This document shows positions 10,441 through 20,951 of a DNA stretch of 64,000 nucleotides, one piece after another. The stretch comes from Limnanthes douglasii subsp. nivea (taxonomy: Eukaryota; Streptophyta; Magnoliopsida; Brassicales; Limnanthaceae), in assembly GCA_036936605.1 (NCBI GenBank), contig JAUPFV010000005.1:232715770-232779769 (forward strand), in the 5' to 3' direction. Every line of letters starts with the position of its first letter. Position 1 is the first letter of the stretch. The notes under the pieces are model-generated. The model ran no database searches. It was not told where the DNA came from and was given only the letters and a program-made list of their open reading frames with translations. A program made the translations under genes and the position numbers.

Positions 10441-12716
10441 TATATCTTGATTTGGAGTGTTTGAAACGGGTTAGTTTTCTCATTGAACAACAAGTCCTTG
10501 ATAAAGGTTCTGGTGATAAGGGTTTTGGTCAAAAGCGTAAACAGCCTAACATAAGTTTGGGTGAACCCTCTCATAATCAACTAACTAGCGGGGAGAGTAG
10601 TCATGGTTTAGTTAATTTTGATCAGAGAAAAAAACAACTTGCTACTATTGGTTGGGTTGATGCTATTATAGGAGTTGGTCAAGCTTTTGAAGAAGGGTTG
10701 CAGGTCTAAAGTTATCTTTGTGCCGATATGCTTTGGACCATGGTTTTTCTTTCAAATACATGCACAATACAACAAACAAGATCACTGCTTATTGTGAAAA
10801 TAAATTCACAAATGGATGCAAATGGAGACTTTATGCATCAATTGATTCCGACACCGGATTAAAGACGATTAAAAGGTATGTTGGGCACCATACTTGCAGT
10901 CCCGTTTTCTCCCGAAAACATAAGAGGCATATGCATTTGACATTGGATTTGATTAGTGAGGAAATTCATGATTCTATTCGGGCATGTCATTTGTTGATAG
11001 CCAAAACCATACAAACTTCTGTCAAACAAGATTACAGTCTAGACATCTCCTGCCGTTTGTCATTGAATGCTTGAGAGAAGGAAATGAAGGGATTTTTCTG
11101 ACATAGCTCAAAGTTCTTTTGGTTTACTAAGGGTGTACTTAAAATGACTGAACAACCATGATATTACTACCAACTGCCAGTTGGAATTATCAGCTTGAAA
11201 TATTTTCAATCGTTGTTTTATAGCATTCGGTTCATGTCTTCAAGGTTTCTATTCATGTCGTCTAATGTTGTATATCGATGGAACCCATTTATACGGCAAG
11301 TATAAGGTGTATTGATTTCTGCCATAGAAAAGGACGACAATAACGTTTGATTTCATACTTGTCTTATAATTTGATGGATTATTACGTTTGTGTAAAAATT
11401 GTAAACAACTCTCATATTATAAGTTGCAAAAAAACTCTCTGAATATAGTTACAAACAACTCCTAGATTAGAGATAACTAGTATACTGCTGTAACAACTCT
11501 CAGATAATAAGTTGCAAACAACTCCCAGTATAGAGTTGCAAACAACTCTCAGATAATATAGTTGCAAACAACTCCTAGATTATAGAGTTGCAAACAACTC
11601 CTAGATTATAGATCATTGGTACACTTTGCAAGAAACTCTCAGATAATAAGTTGCAAACAACTCTCTGTATAAATTTTCAAATAACTCTTAGATTATATAG
11701 TTGCAAACAACTCTTAAATAATAAGTTGCAAACAACTCCCTATATATACCTTGCGATTTGTGTTGATTTTGATGATAAATCTATTGCAAATTGTTCTATA
11801 ATTGACCATGCTTTAGTGCAAATTTTGACCATGTTTGTCATGTATTCCGTGACTATTCCCCGTTGCAATTGGTATCGTAAGAATTGAGGATTCAGACAAT
11901 TGGTTGTGGTTTTTGGGCAGTTTGAAAGCTCATATGTTGGAGCACTAAATCACATTTCTTTCTGAACGTCATTCTGGTATAATTAATGTTTTTTTTTGTT
12001 TTGTATCCAAACCATTTTCATGCGTATTGTTATTATCATCTTGTTCAGAATTTGAGAAAAGCCCTGGAACATAATAACAGAGACTATAAGTCTAGGATGC
12101 TAAGTTTCTTCCATCGATGTGCTAATGCTCCCATCCAAGATCTTCTTAATGATATAGTAACAGATTTTCTATGTGAAGGTGGTGAGAGAATTAAAATATT
12201 TCTTGGAAATTTACCTCCAGATAAGTATGCTCAGGCATACGTTAAAGGGAAACGATACATGGCTATGGCTTCTACTACGGCCGAATCTTTTAATGCACAT
12301 ACCAAAAAAAATGTGGCCTACCCATTGTTCAGTAGATTGACCGGATTAGAGTCTTTCTTATGACTCAAATTTCATGAAGATACCAAGAGGGATTAAGCTA
12401 GAGTAGTAATATATTCACCGAGTATGAAAAGAAGCTAAAGAGGAATGTTGAGAACTACCAAACTTGGGTAGTACGTAAGTCTTCTACAACCTTGTTCGAA
12501 GTCTTTTCAGACCCTATAACAGTTGTTAATTTTTTGGATTTCAAATATGCTTGCGGAGCATGGCAACAAGAGTTTTTTCTATGTCCTCACGCTTTAACGG
12601 CAATTCAGTCTATCAACCAAGATGCTCTAACTATAAAAGAGTCGTTGTTTGCAAACAGCATCAAAATGCTAGGATGTGAATTGTTTGCATATATATATAT
12701 ATATACGATGATGTGA
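10441..12716 (+). pseudogene. MuDR-type MULE transposase (DNA-binding, DDE and SWIM parts), broken
   Basis: Domains appear in family order. The N-terminal region is at 10441-10710. The MuDR DNA-binding domain is at 10718-11000 (CKWRLYASIDSD, VGHHTC, KHKRHM). The start of the DDE core is at 11220-11345 (LYIDGTHLYGKYK, SAIEKDDNN). A minisatellite block follows at 11395-11755. The rest of the core is at 11884-12060 (DNWLWFLGSLKAHMLEH, ITFLSERHSG, HAYCYYHLVQNLRK), then STTAESFNAH at 12270-12300. The SWIM-type zinc finger is at 12490-12640 (YACGAWQQ…CPHALTAI). The second catalytic Asp of the family motif 'SDR' is Glu here (SERH), and the first Cys of SWIM is Tyr. Stops and frame changes occur throughout. 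The usual C-terminal zinc knuckle is not downstream; a separate copy is at 7273-7545. Confidence 0.85.
11395..11755 (+). repeat. Hairpin minisatellite, array 2, inside the transposase DDE region
   Basis: About a dozen units of the GAGTTGCAAACAACTC type, some shortened to AAGTTGCAAACAACTCCCAG. It sits between the block with the first catalytic Asp (YIDGTH, 11270) and the block with the second (11960), so it is either in an intron or interrupts the exon. Confidence 0.85.
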
Positions 12717-12989
12717 ATTGTTTGCATGTCCTTCCTATGAGTCTCTACAACCGAGGGAATGCAAATTGTTTGTATATTACTTCCCTAATAGTTATTTGAA
12801 AATAGATTAAGAGAGTTTTTTGTAAATGTGACCTAAGAGTTATTTGCAAAAATGCTTCATAATTTCTTTACACTAATCAAAAGTTTATACAAAAAAGAGA
12901 TTACATAGACATAGCAGGCTTCATGCACTAAACATATCTACAAAAATACTACAATCTTTAGTGTTTGTTAGTCTGCATGCAAAAGAAAA
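12717..12989. other. Spacer after SWIM domain, reversed minisatellite remnants
   Basis: A short (AT)n run ends near 12706. AAGAGAGTTTTTTGTAAATG and AAGAGTTATTTGC (12780-12850) are diverged minisatellite units in minus orientation. No C-terminal transposase exon was found here. Confidence 0.45.
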
Positions 12990-13341
12990 ACAAATAACAG
13001 AAGCAGTAACAATCAGTCATCACTACAGGATTCTTCTGCTTTTTCTCTTCTTCACACTCATCATCCGCATCTCCATTATGCTCTTTATCCTCAACATCTA
13101 CCTCCATTTAATAGGCCTCCTCTGTGTCTTCCCTCTTCCTTTTTTGGTCTGGAACCTATGTTAGCTGAGAGTCAGCCACCAACTCAACCACTTCAACTGA
13201 CCCAGAGTCAGCAGAGAAGTACTTCTTAATATCAAACTCCAGTACAGAGATGGGTTGTTTGGTAGTGCCACTGGAGAGATTAAGTTGGAGCCTGTTTCGG
13301 TCGTTATGGAAGACCACAAATCGGTTATCGGAGGTAGACAT
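12990..13341 (-). CDS. Small unrecognised protein, acidic/basic tail (hypothetical)
   Basis: An ATG at 13341 opens a 61-codon frame to a stop at 13156 (MSTSDNRFVVFHNDRNRLQL…, later VLEFDIKKYFSADSGSVE). Directly after it, in another frame, comes a coding-like charged segment (DQKRKREDTEEAY, then MEVDVEDKEHNGDADDECEE), so a splice or frameshift could join the two. A TATA-like box lies about 70 bp upstream of the ATG. I do not recognise the protein. The KRKRE cluster followed by acidic residues could be a nuclear signal, which is inference. It lies between the 3' ends of the transposase and Ulp1 genes, on the Ulp1 strand, and could be a third gene of the MULE, a host fragment carried by it, or chance. 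Confidence 0.35.
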
Positions 13342-13410
13342 GGTGATTGCAAATAAAGACGTTATGAGCTTTTGAATTATAGAGTTTTTTTAATTACCCT
13401 CTGGTTACTA

Positions 13411-13419
13411 TTATTTATA
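13411..13419 (-). promoter_or_regulatory. TATA-like box upstream of the 13341 ORF
   Basis: TATAAATAA on the minus strand, about 70 bp before the ATG at 13341. The distance is right for a short plant leader; no other evidence of a promoter was seen. Confidence 0.35.
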
Positions 13420-14049
13420 GGCAGGGATGGAGTCTTAATGAGGTGGTGGCTATGTTAATGATTGCAGCCTCCTCTGTGTCAAATCAACAATTAATGGGTT
13501 GTGTTTGATTATATGGTTTTTTTGCGTACTAAATGAAATTACTGGTTACCAAGGCAGACACCATAGTCAACTCGTATTCTTATGTATGTTTGTGAATTGT
13601 TTAGTATATATCTGGGAATGCTGCAAACTGTTATGTCGAGGTCATTACTGAGAGTTGTTGCCTACTGCACAAACGAAAATTGCATGGAAGTAGTTTTTTG
13701 TATACGTTGCGAATTTTTTTGTCAAGCTGGATGGTGAGAATTGTTTAGTAGTAAATTTGTTATATACGTTGCGAATTGTTTTGGCAATACTGAGTGTTGT
13801 GCTAAATTGCTCATAATTCTTTCAACAGAGTTTGAGAATGTTATACATTGCATATTTCTGAAACAAAAAAATTATATATATATACACCAAAACATTACAA
13901 GCAGTATATGTACACCAAAAAACTACATACCAGTCATATCTTCCATTGCATGTTAATGTTGATATCCAAAAGACTCCCTGCACAGTTTTCCACATCATTT
14001 AGTGATGACTACCAGTGTCGGTTAGTGTTTTCATTGTTTAGGAAATAAT
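13420..14049. other. Spacer, scattered reversed minisatellite words, no gene
   Basis: Diverged units in minus orientation (GAGAGTTGTTGCC near 13650, GAATTGTTTAGTA near 13740). Short open frames have no domain. Confidence 0.4.
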
Positions 14050-14289
14050 AAAACATTTCAGCTCTGAGATTTTTTACCATATCTTTTCAGTAAGTATTCA
14101 ACACGTATCCTTTTTTCGATAATATCTTTGGCATATTGACAGATGAAAATACCGTAGTCAAGGTTGCCTTGTTTTGTTTCGGAATTCCTCTTGCATTTCT
14201 AACTTTATACCCATTCTTTGTCTCTGGTAGGTATTTTCTCTCGACACAATAGTCCAACTATTTATAATAGTTTGTATCAGGTATCAGGT

Positions 14290-14835
14290 ACAACTAAACT
14301 CTCAGGTAATAGATTTTCAAACAACTCTCAGTGTATAAAGTTGCAAAAAACTCTCACATTGTACTGTTGCAAACAACTCTCACATAATAGAGTTGAATCA
14401 ACTCTCAGTTTGTAGAGTTGCAAACAACTCTCAGATGATAGAGTTGAAACAACTCTCAAAAAATAGACTTGCATACAATTCTCAGATAATATAGTTCCAA
14501 ACAACTCTCAGCTTGTGGAGTTGCAAACAACTCCCATATGATAGATTTGAGACAACTCTCAAGAAATAGAGTTGCATAAATTTCTCAGATGATAGAGCTG
14601 TAAACAATTCTCAGCTTGTGGAGTTTCAAACAACTCCCACATAATAGAGTTGAGACAACTCTCAGGAAATAGAGTTGCATACAATTCTCAGATAATAGAG
14701 TTGCAAACAACTCTCAGCTTGTAAAGTTGCAAACAACTCCCAGATGATAGAGTTGAGATAACTCTCATGAAATACAGTTGTAAACAATTCTCATACAATA
14801 AATTTGCAAACAAATCTCAGATAATAGAGTTGGTT
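14290..14835 (+). repeat. Hairpin minisatellite, array 3, between the His and Cys blocks of the Ulp1 gene
   Basis: Units of 25-26 bp as in 9535-10078. Four unit types form a higher-order repeat of 103 bp, with equivalent points at 14464, 14567 and 14670. The array is in plus orientation, opposite to the Ulp1 gene, and flips at about 14835 to minus-orientation words (GCGCGAGTTGTTTGGAAC…). Confidence 0.9.
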
Positions 14836-16399
14836 AGTAACATTATTATGCGCGAGTTGTTTGGAACTATATTATCTAAGAGTTGTTTAGAAAAATGTTT
14901 TACAAATATGCAAATACCCAAGAGTCTAGTAACGGTTAGAAATCATACCAGCAGACCAGGTGTCCTTGTTAGCCTGTTGCATGTAGCTTAAATGGCAGGA
15001 GTGGGTTGTAGTTTGTTGCTGTCGTGGCGTCTATATCAATAACGAGCAACATCCAATGGTTCATTGTATCCTTTTTAGTGCTGCAGACTAGAATGATCAC
15101 AATGTTCATGTCTGAAGGCATATTTTCAGATACATCGTCAGCTATATTTGTTATTTACTCTCCTTCTACCATTCGGAACTAGATTCAAGGAAAATTATAT
15201 TACAACTAGAACGTGCGAGGTATTTGTAGTTTATAGCTAAACTTACCGTAGTCATGCCATAAATTTTCATGGCGCCAAATTTGGCTTCAGGGGAAGTTTT
15301 GCATGGAACTTTACAATTTAATTCTTTAAGAATATTTAGAATATAAGCGTCCATATTCTACCAAATGACATGGGAAATCAATTTTTTTAATAAATCCAAT
15401 ATTTGAGAGTTGTTTGAAACAAATCTGAGAGTTGCTTACTAACTGGATACCTTGTAGTCCAGGTCCTCTTTGGAAGGTAGCGCCAACATATCACTCACTG
15501 GAACGTGAACTCTGTAGGGAAATTGGGACATTGGTAAATACCATACTTTTGGATCTTCCCATCTTTTTTCTTTGAATTTGAAGTACTGTGTAGTATTCAC
15601 CGACATCAATCAGTTCAATTTTTGGTGTACTCATTGGTCAGTCAGTGAGAGTAATCGGTGCCGGTGTCGGTGGATCTTCTAAAACAGTTACCCCTTCCCT
15701 CGGCTGCTGGGTCGATGTCAGTAGATTAAAATAAGACAGCATGCCATCATCCCCCATTGTCTCTTTCCTTGACTTGAACATATAAAGGTACGAGGTGCCA
15801 TATTATAAAATCCAATATACACACCTTTTATGTATTATCATTTAAAATCCATTTACCACAAGATCTGCGACGACCTATGTCATTGACTGCTCTGACATAC
15901 TCCCCATAGTCCGTTTGACGAAATTTATTAATTACCAAATTCTGTTATATCATACAATCGATTTCAACATTATAAATTTCATCTAAAACTGATTGTGTAA
16001 CTTGCGATAAATCACCATCAATAAATACATTTGGTAAACGTATTGTGTTATCGTGCGTATCATAAGACTCTGGAACTTAGCCTTCTCTATTTTCCGGTTG
16101 ATTTGGTACTGGTTCAACAACTGCTACTTGGACTAGTGGTTCTAACTTTGCGTAGGCCATTTTTTGTTTTTCAGTTACGTCTTCGTCTCCTTGTTGGACT
16201 CTTACCGGTGCTTCTTCCTGGTTGAGTAGTTTTGACTTTTTACATGGATAGGTAGAATTTGAATCTTCCCATGCTACAGGTTGTGCATCTTTGGTTTGTG
16301 TTCGTCTTTCACCATTTGCCAAGGCTGGGTGTTGTTCTTATTGTTGTTCTCCTTGCTTTTGTTGTTCTTTTTGTGGCTATTATCGATCGGCATGCTGTT

Positions 16400-16740
16400 T
16401 TGTATCAAACCTGAGAGTTATTTGGACTAATAAAATAAATTCGAGATTTCTTTGCAATCTTACACTACGAGTTCTTCAAAACAATACATACATGTGAGAG
16501 TTTTGTATCTTTTAAAAAGGCTATTTGTTTGAAAATGAACAATGTGAAAATTGTTTGTATGAGACAAACGAGAGTTGTTTGAAATACATACCACGGGATT
16601 TGTTTGAAATACATAATGCACATTAAGATGCGCGTTGTTTGAACTAGAAACATAGAGAGTTGTTTGGAAAACATGCCACTAGAGTTGTTTTCAAAAAGGT
16701 TTTTCATTTTGTGTTTAAATACATACATGCTAGTTCTTTT
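16400..16740 (-). repeat. Diverged hairpin-minisatellite units, minus orientation
   Basis: Words such as GAGAGTTGTTTGGAAAACAT and CGCGTTGTTTGAACTAGAAA recur at roughly 50-60 bp intervals, along with CCTGAGAGTTATTTGGAC. They are scattered units rather than a clean array, in the Ulp1 gene between linker pieces. Confidence 0.6.
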
Positions 16741-17899
16741 AAAACACTAGACCTGCTAGTTTTCTAAAAAAAACAACTTAACAATCCAACATTTTTGCTA
16801 CCTCTACATAATATCAATTAGGACTCAATAGATAAGAAAACAATATTCACATAGTTGTATCTTAATGTACTTTTAAATTCACTTACATCTTCACGACCTT
16901 CTGCATCTGTAAGTCCATATTGTTCGGCTGCCACTTCCTTCTCACGAGCTCCTACCTCGTTAGCTCTATATTCTTTGCAACTTACTTCCTCTGGTATGGG
17001 AGGTATGAGTTGTCGATCATTTGGAAGAGACTCATCTATTTTTCTTCTTTGGAGAACTCAGACCTGTCGTTGCCTCCTCTGTAGGTGGAGACTTGTCTGT
17101 CTGTCTCTCCATTGTGTCTGTATCTGTGGTGACCAACAACTCCATCAGAATTTTTAGCCTCATGTATTTTCCCGTCCTAATTCAGGTCCTTTTCCTGAAA
17201 TTCATATGGCACAAGTGCCTATATTTCAGTAGACGCGACTTCTGTTGGCAATCTGGTAGCCCCGATTCCTTCTCCTTTGCAAGCCTTTCAGTAAAGCAAA
17301 AGGGCAACGAGAGAGCATTGTGGAGTTGTTGTTCTTCAAGTGCCGCTAGCTTTGACCTTAACTCTTCAATCTACGACCTGAATACCAGACGCATTATAAT
17401 TTATTTAGTGTGAATTAAACAGATTAAATATATATAACAAAGCTCAAGCATATACTTACTTTATTTGCTTGTTTTTCGATCTTCCGTACTTATTCTTATC
17501 GGTATAGGTCTTCAATCGCTTTGATGTTGTTTCAGCTCCCGTCTTTTTTGGAGTAGCCTCTCTGCGTTTGAGCACAAAACGACCGAGTGTTTCACTCATA
17601 CTTTCATCGTCTACTTCCTCGACCTACAGTTGGGTTGTCTCGGTTGACATTGATAGAATCGTTGTTCTGGTGACTATTTGTGGTTGGTTTATGGTTGGGT
17701 TGTCCTGATTAGTCTTTCCGTGTGTGTCGTTTTTTTTTGGGCTGCGTTTTTCTATCTTTTCCTCGGTCTTTCTTCCTATAAAACTGGTGCAACATCTGGA
17801 TCTCCATTTCCTGTTACTACTCCAAATGCTTCTCTTTCGGCATCTGTCAAACAAAGGGGAGCCTCCACAACCTACAAAAGGAAGAACATCCAAGTTAAT

Positions 17900-18160
17900 A
17901 CATGCGCGCGAGTTGTTTAATATCAAGCTATACTCTGGGAGTTGTTTGCAACTATAACCTGAGAGTTGTTTGTAATGGACTCGGACAATTGTTTGCACCT
18001 TTATTATCTTAGAGTTTTTTGAAAATCTATTATGTGAGAAATGTATGCAACTTTATTTCTTGAGAGTTGTCTGCACTCTATTATCTGAGAATTGTTTCAA
18101 CTCTACTATTTGAGAGTTATTTGTAATTATATATCTGAGATTTGTTTATATATATATATA
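17900..18160 (-). repeat. Hairpin-minisatellite units, minus orientation
   Basis: About nine units such as CTGGGAGTTGTTTGCAACTA and CTGAGAGTTGTTTGTAATGG, ending in a (TA)n run near 18150-18168. They lie between two coding-like pieces of the Ulp1 gene and so probably in an intron. Confidence 0.7.
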
Positions 18161-18497
18161 TATATATTCCATACCACATCATCTCATAGCAGACGTAGCC
18201 TTCCAATTAGTTGTAAGGTCGATTGTTTGGACTCTGATCCCCACCATTTGAAGAACTTTGAGATCATGTTTGGTTTTATGAGCTCTAGCCCAATTGTTGT
18301 GTGCTCCATGACAAAGGGATGCATCGGGAATTTTTTTTTCATCACGAGCACTATGTTAGTGTGGTAACATTTACTTAAGAAAAAACAATCTTACGAATAG
18401 AAGTGCGACGCAATCGATAAATCTATCGTATTTTCTCTCCGCAACATGACCCCTGATCGACCGAGAAACTTCAACAATATTGATCTGGACCATTCAT

Positions 18498-18866
18498 TGA
18501 TGAATTCGGAATCTTCTGACACAGTCCACTGCATAATCCGGACAGGGGTAATTCGGACAATGACACACCACTAAAAATCTGGACATGACAAAAGTAAAAA
18601 CACCTTTTGACTAAGTTATTTGCTAATCTACTTAAACAACTAATGGGTCCTTAAACTCGGCCTGGTTTCATAACTTGACCCATAAGCCCAGGGATCATGG
18701 ATTAAGATTATAAATACCCCAACCACTCTCATTAATGAGGGTAATGAACATTTAATACATCCAGGCGGCTGAATTATCTCACTACTTTCTACACCAAACA
18801 TTTAATACTACAAAACTTCACAAAACGCTTTACAAAACTACCTCCAGCCCAAAATAAACTAAACCA
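18498..18866 (+). repeat. 5' LTR of element A
   Basis: Starts TGATGAATTCGG and ends AAACTAAACCA. It differs from the 3' LTR at about 28 of 369 positions with no length difference, mostly transitions. The TATA box TATAAATA is at 18709-18716. Confidence 0.9.
18709..18716 (+). promoter_or_regulatory. LTR TATA box, element A
   Basis: TATAAATA, conserved in the 3' LTR (28216-28223) and in the LTR of element B (42852-42859). It is the likely core promoter for the sense transcript. Confidence 0.6.
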
Positions 18867-18869
18867 AAT

Positions 18870-18886
18870 TGGCGACCACAGTGGGA
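18870..18886 (+). other. Primer-binding site, element A
   Basis: TGGCGACCACAGTGGGA starts three bases after the LTR. TGGCGACCA is what would pair with the 3' end of a plant tRNA-Arg (from knowledge of the tRNA); the following bases match less well. Element B has the identical site. Confidence 0.7.
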
Positions 18887-18939
18887 GCACGAAGGTACCT
18901 GAATCTTGCCTTCAAAACCAATAGAAAATACCAGTTTGG

Positions 18940-20048
18940 ATGGATCCGAACGAGCAGGGAACTCCATCACATGTGGTGGAGACGGTTGGGGAAAACAAAG
19001 AATACACTATTGAAGAACGAGACAAGTTGAGAGCAAAAATAAAGGCGTTAAGGGCCATAAAACAAGTAGAAAATGGTATAAAAGAAAAATCAGGGGCGTT
19101 AACTATTCACCACACTGAAAACCCTAGGGAGAATGACCCATCAGCAAAGACTCATCTGAGTTAAAAAAAGACCCATGTTAGTTCTAAGAAGACTCATCGG
19201 TCTAAGTATGTTGAAAGTTCAAACTCTGAGTCCTCCAGCATATCTTTGAACGAGGCGGAGCTTGAGGAGTCTTTGTCAGGTCTAGAAAGAAAATGAAACT
19301 AATTAAAAAATATTCAAGAAAGAGAGATAGGCATGAGAGGCTAAAAAGGCATTTGGGCAAAGGGTCATCTCACAGCCACAGCCACATGCATGTTGATCAG
19401 TTGTTGATCGATCCTCTTGCTTTTCAGACCAAACCATGTATTTTTGTAATGCCTAACGAAGACACAGTCTTCAGTCGTAATAGGAATTGGAGACAATAAC
19501 CTTTGTATGCCAAAATACTATCCGGAAACCTACCCAAAAGGTTTGACGACTCCAAAATGGAGAAGTATGATGGGAGTAAGGATCCAAATAACTATCTGGA
19601 GCAGTTCAAGAACTTCATGATGAATTTTGATGATGATGATAAAATTTTATGCAGAGCCTTCTCCCAATCTTTTACGGGAAGTTCTCTTAAGTGGTATAAT
19701 AGCTTACCCCAGGAGTGTACCAGAAACTTTGATACTTTCTGGGTTGCCTTCCGAAGGCAATTTGTTGGGAGTAAAGAGGTGAAGGGAAATGGAGATACCA
19801 TTATCCATTGTGCCCAAGAACCAAAGGAGTCCTTAAGAGACTACGTAAGTCGGTTCGTGAATACCAAAAACGGGTTAACATATTGCTTCAAACACGTGGC
19901 AATCGCTTCCTTGAGACAAGGGTTGAACCCTGGGAATCTGGCTGATTTGGTGACCAGGAAGAAAGCCATGATTTGGGGTGGCTTATTGAATCATGTGGGA
20001 AAGAAAATTAATATGTATGAAACCAAGAAAACTATGGTGCAATGGTGA
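18940..20048 (+). pseudogene. gag of element A, zinc-knuckle region deleted
   Basis: The protein starts MDPNEQGTPSHVVETV with a charged, helical N-terminus, then His/Ser/Lys-rich sequence. The capsid-like Retrotrans_gag domain is at 19530-20000 (KMEKYDGSKDPNNYLEQFKN, AFSQSFTGSSLKWYNSLPQ, RQFVGSKEV, SLRDYVSRFVN). Stops or frameshifts occur near 19164, 19290 and 19500. Compared with gag of element B, about 475 bp are missing at ~20031 (B 44203-44680), which removes the Cys/His nucleic-acid-binding region and its linker. The junction lies at a short CTATGG word. Confidence 0.85.
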
Positions 20049-20640
20049 TCCTTGAAAGATTTGATGTTGATTATCAGTATTTGGATCCTAATCCAACTCG
20101 GAAGAAAGTGGTGGTCATAATAGATCAGACCAAGACGTTGTCCGGACTGATCAGTTTTTTGAGTCACTCACCATCTTTGGAGGAGATACCATGACAGTGC
20201 CCACTTTTTCATCAAGAAAGAGGCATGTACATAGTTTGGCTACTCGGTTGGAAGGGGGCATGTCTTCTCATCGGTGCCAAAACCCTTTTCCATTTATAGT
20301 TTTTGATGAGGATGATTTGAGAAATATTGTTGGACCTCATGAGGATATTGTAGTGATAAGAGCATCTATTGGGGGCAATGATATCCGATAAATTCTGATA
20401 GACACATGCAGTTCGGCAAACATCTTCTTCTTGAGCTCCTACAAGCAGATGAAGAATCCGGCCGTTATTCAACGGTCAAACAGAACCATTATGGGCTTCA
20501 CAAGGAGCTATGCGGATGTAATCGGGGAATTTGAGGAAGATGTGTTGTTGGGAAATGGGCCTTTTAAAAAGCTAGTCATCGTGTTATGTGTTGTGATAGA
20601 TTGCCCCACATGCTATGATGCAATCTTTGGGAGGTCCTAG
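20049..20640 (+). pseudogene. Aspartic protease region of element A
   Basis: The conserved pre-protease block FDEDDLRNIVGPHEDIVVI is at 20305-20360. The active-site loop ILIDTCSSANIFF follows, where the usual Gly after Asp-Thr is Cys, and CYDAIFGRS lies near the C-terminal end. A stop falls just before ILIDT at 20389. It would cut gag-pol polyprotein in virus-like particles if intact. Confidence 0.75.
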
Positions 20641-20951
20641 CTCTCTAGAATGCATGTTGTGGCCTCAACAGTCCACCAGTGTTTGAAGTATGCAGTTCAA
20701 GGACAAGTGGGTGTTGTCCGAAGTAGTCAGAAGATAGCAAGGGAGTGTTATGCAACGACACTTGCTCCTAAAACCTTGGGAGCAGTTCAGATTAATGAAG
20801 ATTAGGAGTTACTAGGGCCTTCTGAGGGAGAGGGTGAGATTGATGACCACAGAGAGGCTCATAGTGTTATAATATCGGTTGAAGAGATTGAAACCCACTC
20901 CTTGGCAGAGGGTAGAAGTATCAAGATTGGCTCCAAGATGGCGCCAGAGTT

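Larger units (their letters stand above)
14050..18497 (-). pseudogene. Ulp1-type cysteine protease gene, 3' part (catalytic domain), interrupted
   Basis: This continues the gene that starts at 29140 and is split by element A. From the insertion point the minus strand resumes with WSRSILLKFLGRSG at 18497. A further coding-like piece follows near 18350-18180 (GLELIKPNMISKFFKWWGS), then charged linker pieces: VEAPLCLTDAEREAFG at ~17870, EELRSKLAALEEQQ at ~17370 (coiled-coil-like), and 16322-16000. The catalytic domain shows MNHWMLLVIDID near 15070-15030, with the Ulp1 family His at 15056-15058. It then shows QGNLDYGIFICQYAKDIIE near 14170-14115, where the family has 'DCG': the nucleophile Cys is Tyr (TAC at 14154-14156). 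The acidic member of the triad was not located with confidence. Ulp1 enzymes cleave SUMO-like proteins; this copy should be inactive. Stops occur between pieces, and minisatellite blocks fill the gaps. Confidence 0.75.

Noticed and set aside
17021..17413. 130-codon plus-strand open frame
   Set aside because: The opposite strand reads as a charged, coiled-coil-like linker of the Ulp1 gene (EELRSKLAALEEQQ), which fits its neighbours better.
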